A DNA stretch of 64,000 bases from Mixophyes australis (lineage: Eukaryota; Chordata; Amphibia; Anura; Limnodynastidae), in assembly GCA_036250195.1 (NCBI GenBank), contig JAVHZZ010000002.1, positions 365,016,124-365,080,123 on the forward strand, read 5' to 3'. This document shows, piece by piece, positions 32,662 through 43,344 of the stretch. Below the pieces are notes generated by a model that saw only the letters and a program-made list of their open reading frames with translations, was not told the DNA's origin and ran no database searches. A program made the translations under genes and the position numbers. Numbering within the stretch: the first letter of the stretch is position 1; each line of letters opens with the position of its first letter.

Positions 32662-35289
32662 CTACTGAGGCAAGATGTCGTCCTCATCCTCAACCTCTGA
32701 TTCCTCTCCCCCTACAGTGTGTACTTCCTCCTCATCACACATTATCAATTCGTCCCCGCTGGACTCCACAACCACAGGTCCCTCTGTACTGTCTGGAGGG
32801 CAGTGCTGTACTTCATTGAGGAATTGATTATTCATTTTTATAAACATCATTTTTTCAACGTTCTGAGGAAGCAACCTCCTTCGCCGCTCACTGACCAGGT
32901 TCCCCGCTGCACTAAAAACTCTTTCCGAGTACACACTGGAGGGGGGACAACTCAGGTAAAATAGAGCCAGTTTGTACAGGGGCTTCCAAACTGCCTTTTT
33001 TTCCTGCCAGTAACAATATGGACTGTCTGACATGTCTACTTGGATGGTGTCAGCAAAGTAATCATCCACAATTTTTTCTATTGTGACAGCATCCAATGCA
33101 GCGACAGTAGACATGTCTGCAATGGTTGGCAGGTCCTTCAGTCCGGACCAGATGTTATCAGCATCCCCGCCAGCGCCTCTTTTGGGAAAACTGAGCTTTT
33201 TCCTCGCAGCCATAGATGTGGAAGAAAATGAGGGTGGAGCTGTTGGCATGTCACGGTCCTCTTCAGAGGACAATCTCCTGACCAGCAGGTCTTTGCACCG
33301 CTGTAGACTTGTGTCCGCCGGAAACAGAGACACAACATACGCTTTAAACCGAGGATCGAGCACGGTGGCCAGAATGTATTCCTCTGACTTTAAAAGAGTG
33401 ACCACCCTCGGATCCTGGCAAAGCGTACGAAGGGCTACATCCACAAGAGCTACATGCTTGGTGTAATCGCAATGGCTTACCAGCTCCTCCCTCACTTTCT
33501 CCAGCTGCTTCTGCAACAGCCTGATCAGGGGAATGACCTGACTCAAGCTGGCAGTGTCGGAACTGACTTCTCGTGTGGCAAGTTCAAATGGCTGCAGAAC
33601 CTTGCACAACACGGAAATCAGTCTCCACTGCGCTTGACTGAGGCGCATCCCCACTCCTTTGCCTATGTCGTAGGTGGCTGTGTAGGCCTGAATGGCCTTT
33701 TGCTGCTCCTCCATCCTCTGCAGCATATAGAGGGTGGAGTTCCAGCGCGTCACAACCTCTTGTTTGAGGTGATGGCAGGGCAGGTTCATGCTTTTTTGAT
33801 GTGCCTCTAGTCTGCGGTAGGCACTGGCTGAATGCCGAAAGTGTCCAGCAATTTTGCGCGCCACCGCAAGCATCTCCTGCACACCCCTGTCACTCTTGAG
33901 GTAATGCTGCACCACCAAATTAATGGTGTGGGCAAAACATGGGACGTGCTGGAAATTGCCCATATTTAATGCCCGCACAATGTTACTGGCATTGTCTGAC
34001 ACCACAAATCCCCATGAGAGTCTAAGTGGGGTAAGCCACTGGGAGATAATTTCCCTCATTTTTTCTAATATGTTGTCAGCGTTGTGCCTCTTATTAAAGC
34101 CTGTAATACACAATGTTGCCTGCCTTTGCACGAGCCGCCATTTTGTAGTTGCTGCTACTGATGCAGCTGTTGCTGTTGCTGCGGAAGGGGATGCATCTAC
34201 CCAGTGGGCTGTCACAGTCATATAGTCCTTCGTTTGCCCAGAACCACTTGTCCACATGTCCGTGGTTAAGTGGACAGTGGGTACAACCGCATTTTTTAGA
34301 GCACTGAGGACACTTGATCGTACTTCTCTGTACATTTTTGGTATCGCCTGCCTAGTGAAGTGGAATCTCGACGGGATTTGGTACCGGGGACACAATACCT
34401 CCATCAACCCTCTAAATCCCACTCCACTGATGGCGGACACCGGGCGCACGTCTAACACCAACATTGCAGTTACAGCCGCAGTTATACGCTTTGCAATAGG
34501 GTGACTACTATCGTATTTTGTGGTCATGGCAAACGACTGTTGGACGGTCAATTGTTTTGTGAAAGACTTAGCGGTCTTACGACTTCCCCTCTGGGAAGAT
34601 GACCGACTAACAGCAGCAACAGCAGCAGTGGCAGTAGTAGGCGTACCGCTGCAGGATTCCTCGGATGAATCCCGTATTGAGGAGGACTCGGTCTGGCTGC
34701 TGACTTGGGCTGCAGGACTGAATCTGATGGAGATTGTGGAGGAAGTTGACGAGGAGGGTGTTGCTGGTGTGTATCCAACTGGACCACGGGATTTAGGTGT
34801 CCCTGTACCGATGAGGGTCCTAGCCCCAGTTCCTGAACTAACCACTGAACTATGAAGGTTATTCAGGTGACGTATAAGGGAGGATGTTCCTAGGTGGGCA
34901 AGATCCTTACCCCTGCTTATTTGAGCTTTACATAAGCTACATATGGCCATACATTGGTTGTCTGGATTTGGATAAAAATAACTCCAGACCGAAGAGGTGC
35001 ATTTTTTGGTCTTCTGACCAGGCATGACGATGGGCTTTTTCATCCCATGGACATCAGCTGTTTCCCCCCCTGGTGCCTCATTTACAATAACCACATCACC
35101 ATCCTCATCATCAAGTTCCTCCACAGCGCCAGCTACATCATCAATAGCCTCCTCCCGAGCCACCTCTTCCCGTACAGTGATGGGAAGGTCAGGCTTGACA
35201 ACCACCAACATCCTTGGACTCGCCTTGTGGATTTGTGATAATTTCTCTTTAGAAGGCAGAGTTGTTTGCTGTTTTGTTGCTGACAGCAT
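32662..35289 (-). CDS. hAT-family BED-finger transposase, intact
   Basis: Open for 875 codons from the first ATG (35289). The frame is open a few codons further, back to a TTG at 35301. hAT transposases cut and paste DNA in the nucleus using an RNase H-like DDE fold. An acidic segment (about residues 40-75) precedes a BED zinc finger at about 98-148 (W102, Cys117/Cys120, His141/His146), which binds transposon ends. A Ser/Thr-rich linker follows. LTTDMWTS near 343 carries the first catalytic Asp; GFVVSDNASN then CFAHTINLVV carries the second Asp and the C/H pair. The C-terminal dimerisation block has LSCPPSSVYSERVFSAAGNL then RRRRLLPQNVEKMMF. No internal stop or frameshift is seen, so it may be active. 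Confidence 0.93.
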   Translation of the reverse strand: MLSATKQQTTLPSKEKLSQIHKASPRMLVVVKPDLPITVREEVAREEAIDDVAGAVEELDDEDGDVVIVNEAPGGETADVHGMKKPIVMPGQKTKKCTSSVWSYFYPNPDNQCMAICSLCKAQISRGKDLAHLGTSSLIRHLNNLHSSVVSSGTGARTLIGTGTPKSRGPVGYTPATPSSSTSSTISIRFSPAAQVSSQTESSSIRDSSEESCSGTPTTATAAVAAVSRSSSQRGSRKTAKSFTKQLTVQQSFAMTTKYDSSHPIAKRITAAVTAMLVLDVRPVSAISGVGFRGLMEVLCPRYQIPSRFHFTRQAIPKMYREVRSSVLSALKNAVVPTVHLTTDMWTSGSGQTKDYMTVTAHWVDASPSAATATAASVAATTKWRLVQRQATLCITGFNKRHNADNILEKMREIISQWLTPLRLSWGFVVSDNASNIVRALNMGNFQHVPCFAHTINLVVQHYLKSDRGVQEMLAVARKIAGHFRHSASAYRRLEAHQKSMNLPCHHLKQEVVTRWNSTLYMLQRMEEQQKAIQAYTATYDIGKGVGMRLSQAQWRLISVLCKVLQPFELATREVSSDTASLSQVIPLIRLLQKQLEKVREELVSHCDYTKHVALVDVALRTLCQDPRVVTLLKSEEYILATVLDPRFKAYVVSLFPADTSLQRCKDLLVRRLSSEEDRDMPTAPPSFSSTSMAARKKLSFPKRGAGGDADNIWSGLKDLPTIADMSTVAALDAVTIEKIVDDYFADTIQVDMSDSPYCYWQEKKAVWKPLYKLALFYLSCPPSSVYSERVFSAAGNLVSERRRRLLPQNVEKMMFIKMNNQFLNEVQHCPPDSTEGPVVVESSGDELIMCDEEEVHTVGGEESEVEDEDDILPQ

Positions 35290-35297
35290 AACTCTCT

Positions 35298-35669
35298 TCA
35301 ATTTTTTGTAGGGGGGGGAGGAGGAGGAGGGCTAAGATCCGTGGGTGAAGCTGAACCACTAGTCATGAACACGGGCCAGGGCCTAAGCCGTTCCTTGCCA
35401 CTCCGTGTCGTAAATGGCATATTGGCAACTTTACGTTTCTCCTCAGATGATTTTAAGTTTCTCTTTTTGCTACTTTTTCTTAACTTGGGCTTTTTGGATT
35501 TTACATGCCCGGTACTACGAGATTGGGCATCGGGCTTGGAAGACGACGTTGATGGCATTTCATCGTCTATGTCATGACTAGTGGCAGCAGCTTCAGCATT
35601 AGGAGGAAGTGGGTCTTGATCTTTCCCTACTTTATCCTCCAAATTTTTGGTCTCCATTATATGTAGCAC
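35298..35669 (-). CDS. Upstream ORF, probable N-terminal part of the hAT protein
   Basis: A 123-codon ORF that overlaps the TTG-extended transposase frame by 4 bases (TTGA) and lies in a different frame. The protein is hydrophilic, with a Lys/Arg cluster (KSKKPKLRKSSKKRNLK) resembling a nuclear localisation signal and a C-terminal run of prolines encoded by a C-tract (35312-35319 plus CCTCCT repeats). Two explanations fit. A length change in the C-tract or the A-run behind it split one longer protein. Or the pyrimidine tract is part of a 3' splice site (AG at about 35295) and these are separate exons. I cannot decide between them. The start shown is MLHIMETK; a second Met lies five codons in. 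Confidence 0.5.
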   Translation of the reverse strand: MLHIMETKNLEDKVGKDQDPLPPNAEAAATSHDIDDEMPSTSSSKPDAQSRSTGHVKSKKPKLRKSSKKRNLKSSEEKRKVANMPFTTRSGKERLRPWPVFMTSGSASPTDLSPPPPPPPTKN

Positions 35670-35671
35670 AA

Positions 35672-36884
35672 GATACTGCAGAATGTGTGAACTTGGTAAT
35701 ATTGCAGTACCAATGGACTTATACTGCTGGATTGGTTTTGCAAATTTGGTTATAATTATTATATATTTTTTTTTTTTAAATTTTTTATTTTTTTTTACTT
35801 TTTTTTTATTTTTTAAAAACTTGGGAATAATGGGGAAATAACTATGCCCTTAGAAGCACAGAGCACAGGACACAGCACCACTGGACTGAACAGGACACGG
35901 CACAGGACCCAGCAGCACTACGGAACTCAGCAGGACAGAGCACAGGACACAGCACCACTGGACTGATACTGCAGAATGTGTGAACTTTGTAATATTGCAG
36001 TACCAATGGACTTATACTGCTGGATTGGTTTTGCAAATTTGGTTATAATTATTATATATATTTTTTTTTTTTAAATTTTTTATTATTTTTTACTTTTTTT
36101 TTATTTTTTAAAAACTTGGGAATAATGGGGAAATAACTATGCCCTTAGAAGCACAGAGCACAGGACACAGCACCACTGGACTGAACAGGACACGGCACAG
36201 GACCCAGCAGCACTACGGAACTCAGCAGGACAGAGCACAGGACACAGCACCACTGGACTGATACTGCAGAATGTGTGAACTTTGTAATATTGCAGTACCA
36301 ATGGACTTATACTGCTGGATTGGTTTTGCAAATTTGGTTATAATTATATATTTTTTTTTTTTAATTTTTAATTGTAATTTTTTTTTTATTTTTTAAAAAC
36401 TTGGGAATAATGGGGAAATAACTATGCCCTTAGAAGCACAGAGCACAGGACACAGCACCACTGGACTGAACAGGACACGGCACAGGACCCAGCAGCACTA
36501 CGGAACTCAGCAGGACAGAGCACAGGACACAGCACCACTGGACTGATACTGCAGAATGTGTAAACTTTGTAATATTGCAGTACCACTGGACTTTTACTGC
36601 TGAATGTGTGAACTTGGTAATATTGCAGTACCAATGGGCTTATACTGCAGTATTGGTTGTGCAAATTTTGTGGTAATTAAAAAAAATTAAATTAGTTTTT
36701 GGTATTTTTTTAAATAACTTTTTTTTATTTTTTTAAACACAGGGGAATATTGGGGAAATAACTATGCCCTTAGAAGCACAGAGCACAGGACACAGCACCA
36801 CTGGACTGAACAGGACACAGCACTGGACCCAGCAGCACCACTGACCTCAGAAGGACAGAGCACAGCACACAGCACCACTGGACT
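35672..36884. repeat. ~290-bp tandem array in the hAT 5' arm, 4 units
   Basis: Units start with GATACTGCAGAATGTG at 35672, 35965, 36260 and 36545, with a final partial start at 36885 (spacing 293, 295, 285, 340). Each unit has a T-rich half and a half built of CAGCACAGGACACAGC-like words. Units 1 and 2 encode the same meaningless 64-codon minus-strand ORF. Position directly upstream of the transposase gene suggests a promoter/leader array or subterminal transposase binding sites. Confidence 0.93.
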
Positions 36885-36895
36885 GATACTGCAGA

Positions 36896-36932
36896 ACACA
36901 GCACAGCACAGCACAGCACAGCACAGCACAGA
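36896..36932. repeat. (CAGCA)n microsatellite
   Basis: Seven consecutive CAGCA units at the end of the 5'-arm array, probably grown out of the CAGCAC words in those units. Confidence 0.9.
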
Positions 36933-37210
36933 ACTAAACAGCACAGCACGAGATCTACCAGGACAGAGGACCACCTAACACACCCTCCCTCTACCCTGAT
37001 CAATGCCCGAGTGAAGATGGCGGCGACTAGCGGGGAATTTATAGGATCCGAGTATCGCGAGATCCGACAACGGGATTATGAGTCAGAGCCTCAGTTTCAG
37101 ATTTGAATTTGGCGCCAATACCCGGATCTGTCTCGGATCCGACTCGGATCGGCAACGTTCGGGTGGGCTCGGATTTCATAAATCCGAGTGCGCTCATCCC
37201 TACTTATTTT

Positions 37211-38800
37211 AGTGTTTTTTTACCCTTGAAGTTTTGCTTACACTCTTATGGATCATGTATAATTATAATTATTACTTTTTTTTTTTTTGGTGGTTGCCAA
37301 TTTTATATTGGCCAGCTACTGACTTGTTTCTTAGTTTGCATACATTGGTTTCTGCATCTGTTTATTCTAACCTGTAAATTTACATTTGGTGATTTCAAAT
37401 GTTGGGGTGTTTAAATTAATATACCATTTAAATAAAGGTACAGTTCCTGTAGAATGTGGAAAAGTGTAGCTATATGCAAAAAATCAACATAGTGGGAGAT
37501 ACTATTAGCTAATTCTTAAATTCTGTATTGAACATGGATCATCTTAATTCAGACAGGAAATATATTCCTATATAGCATACAATAGTGCCTGCATAAATTG
37601 TACAGGAATGTTCATGTTGTCATTTTCTTTAAAGACCGCTTGAAAATAAAAAGTATGGTGTGTCTGCATTTGTAGCATTTAAATAATTTGAAAGAGTCAT
37701 AAGGTAGATACGTTTAATTCCTGTCCAAATGGCCTCAGAGAAAAGGTGTTGTTAATTCAGACTTTCATTGAAAAATCTGCAAATATATCCTATATACAGT
37801 ACATAATTTGTTTGTATTTCTAAACACAAGCTGCATATCTGCATATATTTATCATCTATAATGAAAAAAAGCCTTTAATTTTTGCATTACGGATTAAACT
37901 AGATTTCTATAGGAACTCTATAGAGTGAATATCTATATATAAACACTTCCATTTGCTGTCACAGTAATGTTCAGATGTAATGTTTTTGATCCATTTCAGT
38001 TCCTGTAAGCTGTCACAGCTCCACTGGGAGTCCTGGAATAAAAGACAAAGTTTGTAACAGTGTCTGTTTTCTCCGGATTTTTGGGTTTGTTAAATAGATC
38101 CCTAAATGCTTTAATAAATCTTAAAAGCTATATTCCTATTTAAAGTAATACTAAAAGTCACATAGAAACTGCAAAAGTAATTATCCTGCTATTGTAAAAT
38201 AAGTGCACTGTTATCTGGATTTGCTGCTAACAACATGGAGCTTTCCTTTTCAGTGTGCAACATACTTGCCAACATTTAGTGTTTGTCCTTCAGGAGGGCA
38301 GGAGGGGACGGGTTGCGGAAAATCGTGTCATTGAGCCTACCTTCCTGCTCACTTCACTAGGAAGTGGGCAGGATGCGTAAGAATATCCTGCTCTCCCATG
38401 AGTCTGGGAGATCTACCCAAATTAGGGACTACCTTGGACATTCCAGGAGAGTGGTCTAGTATAGTGTACAATTGTCATGTATGATTCACCAAATTTGTCT
38501 TTTTCTATTGTCTCACAGATCTTCTGCATGCATTATGACATGTGTATGAGAAATGTGCAAGTCTATGTGTATGAGGCAGGGCCGGACTGTCCATCTGGCA
38601 TTCTGGCAAATGACAAAGGGACCGATGAGTCATCTACTCATCGGTGCAGGGACCATCAAAAACAGGGGTGGATTGGAGATTACTTTACTTCTGTTATATT
38701 CTATCTGCGTGACAGTCTGTGAGCCCTAGCTATTGGGGCCGTCCCCGACAGTGACTGACTTCCTGGTGGCTGGCTCGTCCCCAGGAACCAGCCACCTTAC
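37211..38800. other. Non-coding, no gene recognised
   Basis: AT-rich DNA. At 38583-38650 a phrase of the form GGCCGGACTGTCCATCTGGC suggests an old DNA-transposon end, but I found no partner terminus. An inverted repeat of TCATCTACTCATCGGT type is present at 38615-38645. Confidence 0.35.
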
Positions 38801-38801
38801 T

Positions 38802-39515
38802 ACATGCATGGCATAATCAGATTTGGGGGCACTACTACATGGTATAATATAATTTGGGGGCATTACTGCATGGCATAATAGGATTTGGGGGCACTACTGC
38901 ATTCTATAATAGGATTTGAGGGCACTATTATGGCGTAATATGATTTGAGGGCGCTATTATGGAATAATATGTACTGGGGCACTACTGTATGGCATATTAT
39001 GAATTGGGGGTACTACTGTGTGGCATAATTTGGAAATGGGGCACTACTGTATAATATAAATTGAGGGTAATAATATGTGGCATAATATGATTTTGGGGCA
39101 CTCTGGTGTGGTATAATATGATTTTGGGGCACTATAGTGTGGCATAATATGATTTGGAGGCACTATGGTGTGACATAATATGATTTTTAGGCACTACAGC
39201 ATGGTATAATATGATTTGGGGGCACTATGGTGTGGCATAATAGGATTTGAGGGTCACTATTGTGGCATAATGATTTGGGGGCACTATTATGCATAATATC
39301 AATTGGGGCACTAAGGTATGGCATATTATGAATTGGGGGATACTACTCTGTGACATAATTTAGAAATGGGGCACTACTTATTAGCATAATCTGAATTGAG
39401 GGTACTAATATGTGGCATAATATGATTTTGGAGCACTCTGGTGTGGCATAATATGACTTGAGGGCACTACGGTGAGGCATAATATGGTTTGGGGGCACTA
39501 CGGTGCGGCATAATA
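38802..39515. repeat. Degenerate minisatellite, ~31-bp unit
   Basis: About 22 units of the form TGGCATAATATGATTTGGGG followed by GCACTACTG. Units vary by substitution and by small indels, and a larger pattern (units with GAATTGGGGGTACTA, then GAAATGGGGCAC) occurs twice, near 38990-39080 and 39330-39400, which points to segmental duplication within the array. Confidence 0.93.
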
Positions 39516-40356
39516 TTGTCTGACATATTTGTTAACATTCTATTTTGTGTGGAATGATTCAGGAAAATTCTGCCATTACAATTTAATTGAGAACAAAGGG
39601 TACTTATTAATTATATGTGTGCAACTACTAATGTTGCTGCTATTTTGTGGGAGATTTGAAAAGAGCAGAACATTTGTACCCTAAAGTGGCACCCGTATAA
39701 TTGGTGGTATTGCTGTAGAGTGTGGATGGCGTGGTGGTGATAATGGTGTAGTGGGAGAGGATATTGCCTTACTGTGGGTGGTTAATGATGTAGTATTAGT
39801 GTGTGTTTGTTTTTGGGGTATTTATTGCTGTAATTTGGGTACTAGTAATGTATTGTCATGGTATTTATTGATGTAATGATGGTGCTAACAATGTAATGTT
39901 GGGGGGCATTAGGAGAAATTGGCCTTTTTGTTAAATGTGAATGCTATTGATTTAATGTTGGAGCTGGTTGGGGGGGTGTAGAGTGTTTATTAATTGCGCA
40001 GCTTTTAAGGAGGTGAACAGTATCTACCCCTCCTGCTGCCAGATATCCCATCTGCCTTCCTTCTGTCAGACACCTTGACTGCCACACTCCCCCCTTCCTG
40101 CTGCCAGGTAGTCTGACAGTCACCCCATGCTGCCATTGGCCCCACCAAAACATTTATCTTCACATCTGTCAGACATTCCCTGCTGCTGTACCTCACCTGC
40201 CACCATTTTCTCCTACCATACTCTAAGCTGGTCATCCTGCGCTGTCATAGCTGCAGTGAAGACATCAGAAGAGAGAAGACAGAAAAGAGAGAGAGAAAGG
40301 AGAGAAGAGGTTGCATTAACTTTGATCTAGGTAAGTGCATGTTCAGTATGTTTACA

Positions 40357-40357
<1 letters not shown>
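39516..40357. other. Non-coding, no feature recognised
   Basis: G/T-rich at first, then C-rich (40020-40250). Short ORFs only. Confidence 0.4.
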
Positions 40358-40387
<30 letters not shown>

Positions 40388-40410
40388 AATAATAATGTTA
40401 TTATTATTAT
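40358..40410. repeat. (ATT)n/(AAT)n microsatellite
   Basis: ATT units, then AAT, then ATT again, so it is partly self-complementary. Confidence 0.93.
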
Positions 40411-40924
40411 AAATATAATATTGTTCACGTGCAAAATATTTAAAATATAAATAATATATATTTTTTACAAAAATATATTTCTATGTCAAATGAAAATGCG
40501 CAACCAAACAAATTGCTCTCCCACATTCTTGCAGCTGCAAAATCTTTAATAGCTCCCAAAATCTCCCGACCCTCCGCATGCTGAGCAGTCTCTGGGTCCT
40601 CCACTTTGGAACTCACCTTCTCCTTGTCAGAAAAGTATAACTCACCCTCTTTTTATATTCTATGCGATGTTGCTTTTGTACATTCTGGGTTGTTCTCCCA
40701 TGTCACTGACCACTATCCATGATTTTGTATTGTTGTTCTTGAATTGGCTTTAGTTTTCTCTAGTCCTGTACCTGCCCTTCCCCCTCCCCCCTTTCCCATC
40801 GTCCCTTTCCTTCCCCATATCCTTTAAAATTTACAAAGCCAAAGGAGATAAATTGTCTGTTTGTTTACTATTTCATGATTGTTGTACACATTTCATTTGT
40901 TTCCTTTACAAATAAATCAAGTTA

Positions 40925-41338
40925 ACCCGTGCATGATACTCATGCATTCTAGTCAAATCAAGCTACCTAAGGTGTTAAAAATGTTCTTGTCATGCATTTG
41001 GGCCATAGCTCAGGCCTCAACCACCAACCACTCCCCACTGTCACCCCCGGCAACCACCAACCACTCCCAACTGTCACTTCTCCTTCAAGAAATATATATA
41101 TATTTTTTTAAAATCTTTATAAACACTTTTAACAATTAACAAATTAAATTAACAAATTAAAAACATCTTAGTATACCAAATTTCAGCCCTTTCTGAATTT
41201 TTTTTCCACACACACTAAGAATTTAGTAGGTCAATGTATAACTCCGCCCAGCAGGTGGCGCTGCAGCTTGGTTTTATTTTTTCCCACACACACACAGACA
41301 GACTAACACACGCCACTAGACATTTATATTATAGATAT
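40925..41338. repeat. Interspersed repeat, class uncertain (Helitron-like?)
   Basis: Starts AACCCGTGCATGATACTCAT and ends near CACGCCACTAGACATTTATA with a TTATAGATA tail. Inside are a duplicated CAACCACCAACCACTCCC phrase (41018 and 41052) and the phrase CAGCAGGTGGCGCTGCAG. The texture is of a multi-copy element without inverted termini, which would suit a Helitron, but the diagnostic TC...CTRRT ends are not clear. Confidence 0.35.
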
Positions 41339-41340
41339 TA

Positions 41341-41618
41341 ACTTACACTTTAAAATGTTTATTTTTATCTTTTGGTACTTGGCAAGTATACAGACGCTAT
41401 GCTATGCTTTTACTTCCACATAAGTCGCTGTTTTCAAATATTCTATTGCCTGGCTGACGTGAAGATTTCTTCACTGATGTGAAGCCGGCAAAGGGTACGT
41501 GAAAAAAGCAATTCAAGTGTAAAAGTGGCTCAGCGCCGAGGAAATACAGTGGCTTCCATATAATTAACAAGTACCAAAAGAAAATAATACACTCAATTAA
41601 ATGAATAAAGTTTAAGTT
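41341..41618. mobile_element. Miniature inverted-repeat element
   Basis: The left edge (41341-41382) and the complement of the right edge (41565-41618) share ACTTACACTTT/ACTTAAACTTT and TCTTTTGGTACTTG. The interior has an ACGTGAAGATTTCTTCAC hairpin (about 41458). No protein is encoded. The duplication of the target is not clear. Confidence 0.65.
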
Positions 41619-43253
41619 AAAAAAAACATTATATATAAGTTATATGTTAATTATATTTTAAATATTTTGCACCTTGTCACGAATGCCCAGTCTGTCCCAT
41701 ATACAGCAATCTGAAAAGCTGGCCGTGACTGGCGTCACCCTAGTCACTTAGCAATGATTACACTTTTTCTGCCGCCACAAAGGATTTATTATGGTGCATG
41801 ATTTTTCTATTGCACTGTTTGAGCAAGTTTAAGTGTGTCAGGAGCCAATATTTATTGAATACTGCCTCTGTAAGTAGAGCATGGTATATGGTTTCTAGTA
41901 ACAAATAGTCTTTAGCTGGTGAATATAGTGATACGTTGGCTGAGGTACCTTTACGTTTAAGAAGGCCTAGATGGCAGGAAATGGAGAGACACTCTCTATA
42001 GTATAAAACATTGTTTATATATATTGCTGTTGTGTTTATCTCATTGTATTGAAAATCCTGTTTGATACGCAAAGAACTGTTTGATACGCTACTTAATCTT
42101 GTTTTGTACATATTGTCCTTCTTTTGAAAAATGTATTTTTAATATAAAAATTAAAACATTTAATGGTCCCCACAGTTAGAAATAAACGTGCCGGTGTGCC
42201 GCTAAAGACAAGCTTGAAGCATTGCTATTTGATTTTTGTCTGTGGCCCTCTGGTGTTGCATGTTCCCTGGATATTACCCAATGAAGCTGCCATGTGATTC
42301 TGACTGGAGGCACTGTGCAGTGGAGACATTGATGAGAGGTACTATTCTACAACAGACACCTTTTCCATAGGCACACCTGGGAAAGGGGTGTTACATATGT
42401 GCCTGTACAGTTCTGACACTTGCTAACTAACCATTGAATTGATTAAATGTCACCGCTTAATGTATGGTAGCTTTGATCTGACTACTTAATGTCCATCTAT
42501 ATCAAGTTTGCATTACATACCATACTTTGGGTGCATATTAAATTACCCAAATATTTTCACAATATTCTCCATTACATTTTCTAGATAGCTTCTCCATATA
42601 ACTTACATTATTAAGCTTTATAACAACACATTTCAGCCATTTTATTGCACACAAGCACACCAAAAAAACAGGCATACTTAATTCTATACGGAAGAAAAGA
42701 GGATCAGTTAGATTAAGGTCAAAAATATACTGCACATACAAATTATGTACAGTTCAGAAGTGTCAACATATTCATCTCTACATATTATGCCATTATCTAA
42801 TAGAGCAACTTAAACCACCTATTATTATCAAGTGACTCCCAAAACATCTTTTGAAATTAATCAAAATACACTTAAAAAGATGTGAAGCAAATAAATGTCA
42901 TGAAACAACACACAGAAAACTTCTTAGTGATGGATTATATAGTGTATAGCATTACTTACACTACAACATAGATTTGTCTCAATAAAACCACCTTTTTACT
43001 GATCTAATTTTTCCATTCTCATATACTGTAGATCATGCCTCTGTAACTAAATTTCACTTCATTGACATATTAAATTTGCCTTTCAGTGCCATAATGATAC
43101 TATACTGTAGTTCCTTTGGATCATACAATCTGATTTTAATATGTTAGTTGTGCTGAAAATACTGATCACGATTTGATTAGGAACTGTACACTGGTGTTTA
43201 TTAAACATATTCCAGTTGGCCAATTGACTTTTGACCTGTCACTTAGTTTTATT
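41619..43253. other. Non-coding, no gene recognised
   Basis: At 41675 TGTCACGAATGCCCAGTCTG resembles the start of an LTR (compare TGTCACG at 46447 on both strands), but no matching end was found. A 117-codon minus-strand ORF at 41758-42111 has no family motif. Confidence 0.35.
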
Positions 43254-43287
43254 GACATATATATCTATATATCTATATATCTATATA

Positions 43288-43342
<55 letters not shown>
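43254..43342. repeat. (TATATATC)n then (TA)n microsatellite
   Basis: Five ATATCTAT-type units lead into about 30 TA units. Confidence 0.95.

Positions 43343-43344
<2 letters not shown>

Larger units (their letters stand above)
29447..37202 (-). mobile_element. hAT transposon, apparently complete (7.76 kb)
   Basis: CTTATTTT occurs immediately outside both ends (29439-29446 and 37203-37210), the 8-bp duplication of a hAT element. The right end, read inward, is TAGGGATGAGCGCACTCGG. The left end, TACGACTTTTGAGG then TCTCGTGTTTTG, is diverged but aligns with the end of the related 47205-47775 element (TAGAGATGTTCA... GTGTTTTGG). The transposase gene is on the minus strand (32662-35289) with a possible N-terminal ORF upstream (35298-35669). 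Tandem arrays fill both arms: 79-bp units at 29750-30660, a 559/577-bp duplication at 31073-32140 and about 290-bp units at 35672-36884. Uncertainty: the left terminal bases are a weak match to the right terminus. Confidence 0.85.

Noticed and set aside
35842..36664. Repeated 64-80 codon ORFs rich in Cys and Ser on the minus strand
   Set aside because: They are translations of the ~290-bp tandem units and have no start context or family motif.
36762..37003. Cys/Val-rich ORFs on the minus strand
   Set aside because: They result from translating CAGCA-type repeats.
38802..39515. Short repeats with variable parts, CRISPR-like at first sight
   Set aside because: No unique spacers; it is a degenerate minisatellite.
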